A stretch of 64,000 nt of DNA from Prunus persica (lineage: Eukaryota; Streptophyta; Magnoliopsida; Rosales; Rosaceae). Positions within the stretch are counted from its first letter, which is position 1, and every line of letters begins with the position of its first letter. Where the stretch lies: contig NC_034016.1 in assembly GCF_000346465.2 (NCBI RefSeq), positions 21,506,442 to 21,570,441 of the forward strand, read 5' to 3'. The notes beneath the pieces were generated by a model. It had not been told where the DNA came from. It searched no databases and saw only the letters and a program-made list of their open reading frames with translations. Below are positions 1 through 11,622 of the stretch, in pieces. The translations under genes and the position numbers were made by a program.

Positions 1-44
1 GAATTGAAATTTTTTGGAGTTTGGTAGGTTGTGATCTTTGAAAA

Positions 45-2125
45 ATGAAGGAAGATGTTGAGACGGACTCTCCCAAAGGAGTTCTTGAGGACTATTTTAG
101 GAGTTCGGATTCTGAAACAAGCTTTTCCAAAGAGCCGACTGCGAACTCTGAAAATCACCAAATATCAAAACCAACTTCTCGGTGGCATGGACTTGTGCAA
201 TTATTGAGAACTAAATCCAAGAAACCCATAGCCACAACAATGCATCCTCTCGTGAAATTCTCAAAAAGAATGAGCAGTAGTATGCGTGAGATTATAACGC
301 CGAAGTTTCAGTCAGATATTGATGATATGTACCCTTTCAAGTCACCATGGAAGAACTTCTCCCTGTATGAGCTCCAGGCTGCCACCAAGTCTTTCAGCCA
401 CGGTATGTAAACTTGTGCTGTGCTTCAAATTTCACATTTACTTTTATTTTTTCTTTTTCAGAATGCCAATTTTGGAAGAGTTAGTAAGTAATTTCACTGC
501 ATAAATAATAGTTGTTTTTCTTGTTTTCGTATAGAAAATCAGATTGGAAAGGGGGGTTATGCTGAAGTTTACAAGGGCTGTCTACCAAATGGGCAACTTG
601 TGGCAGTCAAACGGCTAACCCGGGGGACACCGGAAGAGATTACCGGGGACTTCTTAGCAGAGATTGGTATCATGGCTCACGTGAATCATCCAAATACTGC
701 CAGGTTAATTGGGTATGGGGTTGAAGGAGGGATGCACTTGGTTCTGGAATTGTCTCCAAAAGGGAGCTTAGCTTCTGTGCTTTATGGTAAGTAAGCCCAC
801 AGTTTTGATGCCATGCCATCATGCTTCTATTTTAATGTAACACAAAGTAAAACCAGCAGGTTTGTTTGTTTGTGCTGCGGCTTTTGCCCCACTTGTTCAT
901 AAAAAAAGAAGAGTAAAACCAGCAGTGTGTTCCAGCTTATATATCTTCATCCTTGGTGAATATCCTGTTTACTGACTGACTTATTTATTTTATAGGTTCA
1001 AAGGAGAAGCTTGATTGGGGGATCAGGTATAAAATTGCATTAGGTGCAGGTAAGGGTTTACAATATCTTCATGAGGGCTGTCAAAGGAGAATTATCCACA
1101 GAGATATTAAGGCTGCAAATATTTTGCTAACAGAGGATTTTGAGGCCAAGGTACCCTTTTGAACTTGACATTCCGTAGCTTGAATGCCCTTGTTGTTGTA
1201 CTCTTTCTGCTTTTATTTATTTCTTTACAATTTACGCATAACGCAAATAATTATAATGCTGGGATGACTTTCATACAGATTTGTGACTTTGGTCTTGCAA
1301 AATGGCTACCAGAGAAATGGACTCACCACACTATATCAAAATTTGAGGGCACATTTGGGTATGTAAACCTTATAGTTGCCTCCTCTTCTATAATCCATCA
1401 AATACTTTAGCTAGCCTTAATCTGATATGTATTCATCACAATTCACAGCTATCTTGCTCCCGAGTTCCTACTGCACGGCATAGTAGATGAAAAAACTGAT
1501 GTTTTTGCCTATGGTGTGGTGCTGTTGGAACTAGTCACCGGACGCCGAGCACTAGATTACTCTCAGCAAAGCCTTGTTTTGTGGGTACGTTGTTTAGGAA
1601 TTTTCTTTCCCATTAGGATGTCCGCAACCAAATGGCGCTCACATTCGTTTAATATTCTCAAACAAGTCAAAACAAATGGATATTCATAATGCAGAATTTG
1701 TTTATGTATTTCACCAGGCAAAGCCCTTGCTGAAGAAGAATGAGGTTAAAAGCTTAGTCGATCCTTCTCTAAGAGATGAGTACAACACTCGGCAGATGAA
1801 TCTCGTATTGCTGGTTGCTTCTGCATGCATACAACAGTCCTCAATACGAAGGCCAAGTATGAATCAAGTATGTTCTGTTTGTTTCCTATAACCAATAAAC
1901 CAAAAGCTGTTGCTTATGAAGCTTTTGATAAGTTTCATAAGATTAAGCATGTAAAACAAGATGAGATGTTAATCATGGTGTTTTTAGGTGGTACAACTTT
2001 TGAGTGGAGATCTTAGCAGCTTGAAGTGCATGAAGAAAAGCCGAATGTCGTTTTACCGGAAAGCATTTCAGGATGAGCACATCAACACAGAAGACCATGT
2101 CCAACCAAGAATTAAAGGACCTTAA
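45..2125 (+). CDS. RBK2-like: Receptor-like cytoplasmic Ser/Thr kinase, RBK1/RBK2 type
   Basis: Seven coding exons: 45-402, 535-786, 996-1150, 1279-1358, 1449-1584, 1718-1867 and 1988-2125. They join in frame to 422 residues. A TGA sits in frame at 39-41, just before the ATG, which supports this start. The N-terminus carries the [18 protein letters not shown] motif I know from Rop-binding kinases and has no signal peptide or membrane segment. The kinase domain is complete: glycine loop [11 protein letters not shown] at about 124-134, VAVK lysine at 145, HRDIK at 238-242, DFG at 258-260 and APE at 285-287. Family members bind ROP GTPases and phosphorylate Ser/Thr targets at the cell periphery in defence or growth signalling. 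That role is inferred from the family. RBK1 and RBK2 cannot be told apart here with certainty. Confidence 0.9.
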
Positions 2126-2587
2126 TCGGCATTATGGAGTGGGGGTTCGCCTGGAACTGTGGAAGCCATGAGGTTGTTGTCCCATGAGACAAGTAATGCG
2201 ACATGGGAACTTTTGGAGTAATGGGAATGGAAACTAGGAGTTTCTGGTTTTGGTCCATCAAGTCCAAAGAAGGAAAGAACGACTATGGTCCTCAAACTGT
2301 GTAAGTGTATTTAAGAGTTAAAGAAGAAAAGGAAAGAGTGACAATTTGTTTATCCAACCCATGTACATAATACAAACTACAATCAAAGAAATGAATGTTA
2401 GTAAGTTAAGCAAACTGTTTTAGTTATCACATTGGTTGATTATATATTATTTCAGAAGATCGTATAAATTTATGTGTATGTCTCTCTCTTCACGTGATGA
2501 ATGACAGATAAAATATCAATTATTATAATGACAATAGGGTGTCAATTATCATGATGAAGAGGGATGCATGAACATGAACATGGAGTG

Positions 2588-2661
2588 TGAATTGAAGCTA
2601 ATAAATCCTGTGTTTGAATTGAAGCTAATAAATCCGTGTTTGAATTGAATTTGAAGCTAAC
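2588..2661. repeat. Short tandem repeat, about 26-27 bp unit
   Basis: Two near-identical units (2588-2614 and 2615-2640) built on TGAATTGAAGCTAATAAATCC are followed by a degenerate partial third (2641-2661). They lie just downstream of the kinase gene's likely 3' UTR. No function can be assigned. Confidence 0.7.
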
Positions 2662-3025
2662 AATTTGGCTAGACAGGCAAGCGGCTAGGCTAGGCTGGGA
2701 CACAAGCCATAGATGGTATCGGCAAGTTTTGTTTGAATCCGGCTGGCACGCAACCCCACGCCGGATGGCGTATAAAACCCAACCAAAGTCGTCACCACAA
2801 TTACTCTCTGACGCTAAAGCCCCTACTCTCCTCCTTCCTTCCTGCTCTACTCACCACGCCACTCCTTTTAATTTTTATTTTCTTTTTTGGAAAAGTAAAA
2901 CAATAATGATAATTTACACATTCAATTTTATCATTTCCAAGTTCTAAACACAAGTTTTTAAAGTATTCATCATTTGATTATCTAATCAGATCTAATCAGT
3001 CAAATTTTGTGTACAATTAAAAATA

Positions 3026-3787
3026 AGCTTATTATCACAAAACGTCCTTAAGGTTTATGAAACTATCAAATTGCATCATTAATTTTTTTTTATGTCACTT
3101 ATGGTCTTCAAAGTTAATATGTGCGATCACAAATGGTCCATGCCGTTAGGTTCCGTCAAAAACTCCGTTAGTGTATTGACGTGGCATATATGTATATATC
3201 ATAAAACATCTCTGAGGTTCAGCACCTATCACAAATGGTCCCTACGAAATTTTTTAATTTTTTAATTTAAAATTCATAAAATTTTGATTTTCTTTTTAAA
3301 ATTATTTATAAATGAAAAAACCATTTATAGAAGGATTATAATCTCGAGGACCATTTATGAACCCTAAACTCTTAGTTTTTTCATTTTAAAATTATTTTTT
3401 AAAAACTCCATTAGTTTGTTGATGTGGCATATATATGGAGCCCACATCTACAATAATATAGTGTCACATGTATTTAAAATATAATATATATTTTTAAATT
3501 AAAATTTTTTTTAGGGACCATTTGTGATAGGTGCATGAACTTCAGGGTGTTTTGTTATATATATATATATATATATATATCTGCCACATCAATAAACTAA
3601 CAGAGTTTTTGACGAAACCTAACGACATGAACCATTTGTGATCACACATACTAACCTTGAGGACCACGAATGACAAAAAAATAATATTAAGGATGCAATC
3701 TGATAGTTTCGTAAACCTTAGAGACGTTTTGTGATAATAAGCCATGATAGTTTCGTAAACTTTAGGAACATTTTGTGATAATAAGCC
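3026..3787. mobile_element. MULE-type MITE, 762 bp, with 9-bp target duplication
   Basis: The ends are inverted copies: the left end reads AGCTTATTATCACAAAAC and the right end, reverse-complemented, GGCTTATTATCACAAAAC. The similarity extends more than 200 bp inward on both sides (the stretch around 3110-3250 against 3510-3660). The 9-mer TTAAAAATA flanks both sides directly, at 3017-3025 and 3788-3796. A 9-bp duplication with long terminal inverted repeats is typical of Mutator-like elements. No transposase is encoded, so it is non-autonomous. The right end carries an imperfect tandem copy of its last 44 bp or so (from 3702 and from 3746). A motif near AAAAACTCCGTTAGTTTATTGATGTGGCA occurs three times inside. 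A TA microsatellite fills 3556-3580. Confidence 0.85.
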
Positions 3788-3796
3788 TTAAAAATA

Positions 3797-4607
3797 AATA
3801 AAATAATTTATCTCTTGAGAAAATATGAATAGTGAATTAATTAATCACAAAAGATTGATTTAAACATCTAAATAATGGTGTCATGCTTCTGTTTCTATTT
3901 GAAAAATGGTATCAGATTTAAAATTACTTGAGATTTTAACATTTGTTATTTTTTCCCTTGCTAAAGTAAAAGGAAAATATTGATAAATTAACCACAATAC
4001 ATTTGATATTTTGATATAATATAATGAACAGATCTAAACAAAGGGCACAATAATTGTGTCCAAACTATTTAACAAAACGCGTTTAATAAGATTTAAGAAA
4101 TAACTGAAATGCAGATATGAATTTAGTTAAATTAGGTATAACAGATATGCTATTATTTTATACCTAAGTTCGAATTCCCGGTAATAGATTACATCAAAAC
4201 AGATTATTACTTGTATAAAGAAAAAAAATTGGCCAAAATATAAACAATAAAAAAAATCAATTTCCTCAGAGATTTTTTTAATTTCTTTTTTTGGAGCAGA
4301 TGCTTCTATAATTTACTCGGAGAGTATTATTATTGGTTTTGCGCCACAGAAACAAAACATAACTATACAACAGCGTACACAGCACAGAGAGAGAAGTCAT
4401 GAGAAAGAAAAAAAGGTAGAAAAACTGAAAGCGAGAGATAAGGAAAAGGAAAAGAAAAAGAAAAATACGGAGTCTGATCATAGAGAGCGAGCGAATTTAG
4501 CTAAGAAAACACACGCCTTGTTGAAGAGCCTTGTTCAAGTCAAAGAAACCAGGACCTTCATATTCATACATAGTTTTTTTTTCCTTTTTTGTGATTTCAA
4601 TTAGCGG
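3797..4607. other. Intergenic and presumed promoter/leader of the ATG18h-like gene
   Basis: This stretch is AT-rich with no protein-like frame. From about 4385 to 4500 the + strand becomes a purine tract (AGAGAGAAG and AAAGAAAAAG runs), as is common in plant 5' leaders, so the transcript probably begins in that area. The exact transcription start is not visible. Confidence 0.4.
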
Positions 4608-4736
4608 ATGCTATATCCGATCTTCGGCGATCGGAGATGTTCGTCGGCGGTCACGGCGGTGGAGAACCTAAATCCGGCGGTGGTGGCGGGTGAGAGAAGA
4701 CACTTAGTGCGAGGTCAAGGTGGTGGTGGAGAATGA
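4608..4736 (+). promoter_or_regulatory. uORF in the leader of the ATG18h-like gene
   Basis: An ATG at 4608 opens a 42-codon frame, beginning MLYPIFGDRR and ending GQGGGGE. Its TGA stop (4734-4736) overlaps the main ATG (4733-4735) in an ATGA arrangement. A second, shorter uORF starts in another frame at 4637. Both lie in the presumed 5' leader. Such a layout usually lowers main-frame initiation or makes it depend on reinitiation. That effect is inferred, and a leader intron could remove the uORF. Confidence 0.5.
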
Positions 4737-7700
4737 AGAAGAGCAAGGGCAAGAACAATGGCTTGTTGCCGAACTCACTTAGGATCATATCGTCGTGCCT
4801 CAAAACTGTTTCGACGAATGCGAGCACCGTCGCTTCTACAGTTCGCTCTGCTGGTGCGTCTGTAGCTGCTTCTATTTCTGCTTCCGAGGATCAAAAGGAT
4901 CAGGTGCAAAGCGATTTCTAAATTTAGTGTTTCCTCGCTTTTGTTTAATTTTAAAGTTGTTTCCTTTTTTGGCTTTCAACTGGTTATTGGTGTTTTTATA
5001 AAAAATCTGGAGCTTATTTTTGGATTTTCTGATTGATGTGCTTTTTTATTTATGATATGTTAGGGTGAGAGAGAATTATAGTGATTGGGCAGCATGATTG
5101 AATCGCTGTATTCAAGTTTGTTTGGCTCTAAATTATTTACTTGGTTTGAATTTTGAGGAAAATGATTTGGTGGCAGCTTTTAATGGTGAATGTTATCTTC
5201 AATTTATGTTGCTTTATGTGAATTAGCAAATTTCTTGTTGAGTTTGGCGGTTACTATAATGTTTCTTCTGAGCCAGGTTTTGATCACTGGGTTGTCCGTT
5301 TAATGCATATATACTAATTAACTAACATTGTATGTTTGTTAACTTCCATTGGTGAATAGGTAACTTGGGCTGGCTTTGGCAGGCTAGAGCTTAGTCACTC
5401 TGCCTTTAAGCATGTTCTCTTACTTGGTTATCAGAACGGATTTCAAGTTTTTGATGTAGAGGATGCCTCTAATTTCAGCGAACTGGTTTCAAAGCGCGAT
5501 GGCCCAGTTTCATTCTTACAGATGCAGCCCTCTCCTGCAGCATCTGATGGTAACCAAGGATTCAGAATGGCGCATCCATTGCTGCTGGTTGTTGCTGGAG
5601 ACGACACCAATGGTCCAGGGATTGTTCATAACACGAGCCACTTGGGAGGGATAGGCAGGGATAGTAATTTGGAGTCTCGGCCAGGAAACCCTGTCGGCTC
5701 TCCTACAGCTGTTCGGTTTTATTCCCTTAGGTCCCACGGTTATGTGCATGTTCTGAGATTTCGGTCTGCTGTGTGTATGATTAGATGCAGTCCTCGGATA
5801 GTAGCTGTGGGTCTTGCAACTCAAGTAAGCACTCGCTTATATGTGACATATATTAGAATGTGAGAATATTAAAAAGTATGAGATTGAATACTTAGGATTA
5901 CACCTTCTGTATAAAAGAGATTAGATGCAGATTTTTGACTCATCTTCCTGATATTCGGTGGCAGATTTACTGCTTTGACGCGCTCACCCTCGAAAACAAA
6001 TTCAGTGTTCTTACCTATCCTGTTCCTCAGCTAGCCGGACAAGGATCAATTGGGTTTAATGTCGGTTATGGCCCAATGGCTGTGGGTCCAAGGTGGTTAG
6101 CCTATGCTTCCAACAGCCCACTAGTGTCAAACACAGGTCGCTTAGGACCCCAAAACCTCACTCCTTCTCCAGGAGTTAGTCCATCTACATCACCTGGCAG
6201 TGGTAGTTATGTGGCTCGTTATGCGATGGAGTCTAGTAAACATTTGGCTGCTGGAATAATTAACCTGGGTGACATGGGATGCAAAACCTTGTACAAATAC
6301 TGTCAAGATCTGCTCCCAGATGGATCTAACTCTCCAATATCATCAAATTCAGGCTGGAAAGTCAGTCGGCATGCAGGAACAGAGATGGATAATGCAGGGA
6401 TGGTTAGTTCTTTACTCACCATGAATACTTTTACTGCATCTTGCAATGTACTAAATGAAAATCTCACAAATGGTCTTTTGTCTAGGCATGCAAGCTACAA
6501 AATTGAATAATCTCTTCTAACTATTGAGTCTCTGTATGTTCTTTATCCTGAAACAGGTGGGCTCTGTTGTTGTTTGCTTTAGCATGATAATGTGGACAAT
6601 CTTTATTTTTCTTTAGTAATTCTTAACTTCATATAATTGCTTGGATTTAGCTCTCTCAATCCTTGATTTCATCTTTAGTAGGATGGCTAGACATATAGAT
6701 GATTTTGTACTCTATGGTGCTAATTTTTCCTCATAACGCTTATCTATATTACACAGCTAATGACATAGATCACAAAGCTTTATGGCATCCTCATAGACTG
6801 TCTTATTTTCCTTTTTTAGTTCTAATACTTTATCCTATAAGAATTAAAACCTCGAGGAAAAAGAAGTGAGATCTTTAATAATTACATGATGGTTATCAGA
6901 TGTTTCAGTACAGTTTTGTTTTATGCCTTGGCTGATAACCAGAAGTTTTAAGTTTTAGCTTTGAGTAAAAAGTTTTTATTCATTACTTGATTAAAATGAT
7001 TGCTTGCAGGTTGTTGTCAAAGATTTTGTTTCCCAAGCTGTTATATCACAATTTAAAGCTCATACTAGCCCAATATCTGCTCTATGTTTCGATCCCAGTG
7101 GGACCCTTCTGGTTACAGCCTCCATATATGGAAATAACATTAATATTTTCCGGATTATGCCTTCAAGCAAACACAGTGGATCAGGTGGTCAGAACTTAGA
7201 TTGGAGCTCATCTCATGTGCACCTTTACAAGTTGCATCGTGGAATAACATCAGCTGTTAGTGCATATATGTAGTTTTAAAGATGTTCATTCATTTCTTCC
7301 ATGTAATTTGTGTTGTATGTTCTATTTATGCATTTTTCTCAATTTTTATTATTCTGGCAGATGATCCAGGACATTTGCTTTAGTCATTACAGTCAGTGGG
7401 TTGCAATTGTTTCATCCAAGGGGACCTGCCATGTTTTTGTTTTATCCCCTTTTGGTGGCGATGCTGGATTTCGACTTCTTAATACTCAGGGTGAAGAACC
7501 CTCCCTATATCCAGTTTTATCTCTACCTTGGTGGTCTACTTCTTCTTGCATTTTTAATCAACAATCTTGTCCACCCCCAGCACCTGTTGCTCTTTCCGTT
7601 GTGAGCAGGATAAAATATAGCAGTTTTGGATGGCTTAGCCCAGTCAACAACACTGCTTCTTCTACAACAGGGAAGGTGTTTGTGCCATCTGGTGCTGTTG

Positions 7701-9683
7701 CAGCTGTATTCCATAATTCATTATCTCAAAGTCCTCGGCAGAGTAACTCAAGGACCAGTACCTTGGAGCATCTATTAGTTTATACTCCATCTGGTCATGT
7801 AGTTCAACATGAACTTCAGCCAAGGATAGGGGTAGATCAGAGTCATAGTGGTACCCAGGCAGCTACGTCTATGCATATGCAGGAGGAAGATCTGAGAGTG
7901 AAAGTTGAACCTATTCAATGGTGGGATGTATGTAGGCGGTCAGACTGGCCAGAAAGAGAGGACATTGTTTTAGGTACCACATCTGATAGACAAGATGTAG
8001 CAGAAATAAACCAAACTAAATCAGGTTCTGATGGTACTCATGGAATGGAGTCTCTAGACTTAAATGGTGCTGTTGGGGGGGAAAGGAGACTGGAAACTTA
8101 CTCTGGAAAGCTCAATGATAGGTCCCACTGGTACCTCTCTAATGCAGAGGTGCAAATAAGTTCTTTGAGATTACCAATATGGCAAAAGTCTAAGGTATTT
8201 CTTGTCAAGGTTACATTTCCAGTTTTATTTTCTCTATTTTGGTGGTAATTTTCTTCTCACTGTTCCAGATTTGTTTTTATACAATGGGTTGTCCAAGAGT
8301 CGATAGTTTTGCTGATGGAGAGTTTGAAATTGAAAAAGTCCCAGTTCATGAAATTGAAATGAGACAGAAGGAATTATTGCCTGTTTTTGAGCAGTTCCAT
8401 ATCATCAAATCAAGCTGGGATGACAGGTGACAACCATTTCATCTATAGTCCAACCCACATTCTTAAAACTCCGAAATGTAAATAATATAGTGTTTTGATC
8501 CTTGCTGGAGATGTTTGTGTCTGCATCTTGTTAAAAGTTTCTAGTTTTGGTTGATCTGAGCTTACCAGGTGCTGGGGCAAGGTACTGTTATATATATCAT
8601 GCATGAGTGCATTCCGGTGTGTGTCATACACGTGTCTGTGCCTTTCTCCTACCATTCTGATACTTGTTAAATGCTCACTTGATTGTATGATTCAGAGTCC
8701 CGGGTGGGAGATTTCCCAGTCATTCTTCGTCAGAACCTCATCAAGCTCAAGACAAGATCTTGGAAGAGACTGTTATTTGTCACTCAAAGCCTGCATCGCT
8801 TAGCTCCACGGAAAGCTCAGATGGGGGTATGATATAATATATAGAAAATATGCTTCAATCAATATATGTTTATTATCTTAGACTGCCTGTCCATCTTGGA
8901 CTGCTGCTTCTTCATCGGGCGTTCGAGAAAAAATAGGAATGGAGATTTAATATCTATTTTTGTTCTTGCAAAGCCTTTTTGAGTCAATTGTCCAGATGTA
9001 TGATAAACCCAGATGTTGGCTCGTGTAAACTTTTCTCTATTATAGCTGAAATACCTTCCTGATCATTTTGACTAATTGCGTCCACATAATTCCTATTTGA
9101 ATTCCTAGCAGGTTCGTCAAGAAGAATTGAGCATTTCCTCGATTTTGATCAAACGAACAATGAGAAGGCCCGCACAACAGTTTGTCAGATCTTGAATGGC
9201 CCGGAAAGAAGAGCCAATACAATTGTTGAGCCTTCATTAGAAAACCATATATCTTTCAGCATTCTGTGTACTCCATCTGAACATTTTAAGAACATCGATT
9301 CTCAAGTTTCCAGTTGTCTCACCAACGGTTTTCCTGTGTTAGAAAGTAAGTTGACCCCAGGAGGAAGAGTTTCTGCTGAAGAAGGCCTGTCTTTAAAAGC
9401 AATTGGGATCAGTGAGGTCTCAGTTTTATACTCTGATCAACATCCTTCAAGTACCAATATTGTGGCAGAGGGGGCTCCCACTTTGCAGCATCCAATAGAT
9501 CTTTCACAGTTTTTCCAGGAGGAGCATTGTAACGCATTGGTGCCGAATGGATGCCATGGGTTAACTGAAGTCATAACTGATGATGTTGACAGTGACAGTA
9601 GCCACTGCGATAAGGTGAAAGCCATGGATGAGGAAGATAGTGAAATGCTTGGAGGCATGTTTGCCTTTTCTGATGAAGGTTAA
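4733..9683 (+). CDS. ATG18H: Autophagy-related protein 18h-like (WD40/PROPPIN plus BCAS3 domain)
   Basis: Eight coding exons: 4733-4903, 5360-5824, 5965-6402, 7010-7255, 7361-8194, 8269-8426, 8696-8826 and 9112-9683. They give 1004 residues. The start is the first ATG in the frame of this short basic N-terminus (MKKSKGKNNG). The WD40/PROPPIN core spans roughly residues 58-480, with FKAHTSPISALCFDPSGTLL in exon 4. The phosphoinositide-binding FRRG motif of PROPPINs appears here only as LHRG (about 433-436), as in the long plant ATG18f/g/h group. A BCAS3-type region follows (about 480-750), then an acidic serine-rich tail. Family members bind PI3P membranes and act in autophagosome formation. 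The h rather than g or f assignment is by remembered similarity. Confidence 0.9.
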
Positions 9684-11622
9684 AATCTAAACCTATGGCT
9701 TCACAGAACGTTATTTTACAAGCTTCCTTTTAATTTTCATAAAGTGTTTATAATTCGGTTGGTAGCGACCTTATTGTATTTTTCTTTTTGGCAGGTTGAT
9801 GTATAAATTAAAGCCGCATGTTGCCTCTTCCGACAATCAATATGTAATGCATAAAGTTATTTTGTTCCCAAATTAAGGTGACTTATCTTCTTTCTCTTGG
9901 TATTGTACATATTGTAGATGGAAATTAAATTTTTTTAATGGATTGTGGTAGCGGTGGGGAAGGGGGCGAGTCGTAGAAAGTGGATTTGGAATTGCTATTG
10001 CTCGCGTTGAACTTTTCACCGATTCTCTTGTGTATTGTACAGATAAATTTGGTGTGAAACAAGTTCTCTCCAAGTTTGTATAATACTTTTATTCTTCTGT
10101 TGTTATGAAATGGAAAAATAAAATAAAAAGAAAGTGATCAAGAAAATAAGTAAATCGGAAATTGTGTTATTTGCCTATTTTTTAAGTAGTGTCAACAATG
10201 GTCTGAGTGTAATAGCTCAGCTGAACAGTTATTGTATGATATACATGTGGATTAGGCTAGTTGGCCGGCAATGTGCATTCTCTCTTTGCACTTGACTTCG
10301 ATCACCTTCTCCATAAATTAGGGTAGTTTAAAATTGTTTTACACCATCATTTGTATTTGTATTTTTTTATTTTTAAAAACCAATAAACAAAACAAAGATT
10401 CAATCACCAAATACATGATATGAACAAATGCTCTTTAACTACTTAAGTTAAAAGTTAAATTTTAATTGAGACATTTTTCCGAAGATCCGATCACCAAGTA
10501 GAGACGTTGCGTGGCACATGTATACAAATAAAAAAATTAAAATAAAATAAAGCAGTGGAAGCCTGGTGGTCATCCTGTTGTTCTCTATTCTACTGGAGTG
10601 ATTCTAAGGACGTTGAGCGGGCCTGGTGTTGTGCTATGTAAATTGTACCCAGTCCTAAATATTGGGTCAAGTAGGGAAAGGATATCCAGATTTGGGCTTT
10701 TTCCTAAATTAGCGATGCCAAAGCAAAGCTAATATAAAATTCCTAGTATAGCTCTGTATGATTGGTTGGTATTGGTAGAGGCTTTCCTAAAGTTTCATGA
10801 TTTGGCCGTGCGCTTGACTTGTGTCCTTTGATGCGAAGTTAATAAAAATGGGTGGTCTCTCTAGACTAGGCATCAAACCAGATTTAGCAAAAAATAACCA
10901 TATCATTATTGCTTAGGTGGATATGGATCCTCTCCATCTCCATGCGTATTGCACCGCCCCACCAACACATAGAATGGTCTTCATTGGTTCAGGCCGTAAT
11001 TGCTTGCAAGCCTGAGACAATGACATGGTTTTCAATTTCAAGCAAACATAAATACAAAAGCAGTCAAGGACACCTCATACCACTTGCGCGGTGCCAATGC
11101 ACCCTCGTTTATTTTATTTTAGTTTAGTATATGCACGCCATATTTTAAATTATTATAAATTAATTTATGAATTTAATTTACAAACAGAAGAACTCAACTT
11201 TAGATTCAATGGAATAATTCACTGTCATGACCAATTAACTTAATTTTAAACCCTTATATATATATATATGTTAGGAGGAAAAACATAACCAAAATAATAA
11301 TAATAATAACGAATAAACTAATAAGCGAGATGATTAGTTGTCCCTTTTCATTTGGTAATTAACTAACTAAGATAGACATTTTATATTATTTGGAAATTAA
11401 TTAAGATAGAGCTGTTTCCGGTGATATTGACCAAAATCTTCTCTGGCAGTGGCAGGTCAGTTAAGCGTTTTCAAGATTTCACACGTTTGTAACTCTTTTC
11501 TTGTACAACCTTATAAGTTAAGTCGAGGGTCAAAGCCGTTTGTGATATGCCAATTTCCACACTATCGTTTTTGAGTCATCTGTGGCTGTAACTTGTAGCA
11601 GCAACTGAGCAAGAAAGCAACC
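9684..11622. other. Intergenic, 1.9 kb
   Basis: The first few hundred bases are probably 3' UTR of the ATG18h-like gene. The rest is AT-rich with (TA) and (AAT) runs near 11260-11310. I see no credible gene or TE ends. The stretch immediately before 11623 is the presumed promoter of the AHP gene. Confidence 0.4.

Noticed and set aside
3542..3745. Minus-strand frame of 67 codons
   Set aside because: It lies wholly inside the MULE-type MITE and reads through its TA repeat, so it is not a gene.
5516..5824. Antisense 102-codon frame opposite an ATG18h exon
   Set aside because: It is a mirror of a conserved coding exon, and the sense frame has clear family similarity.
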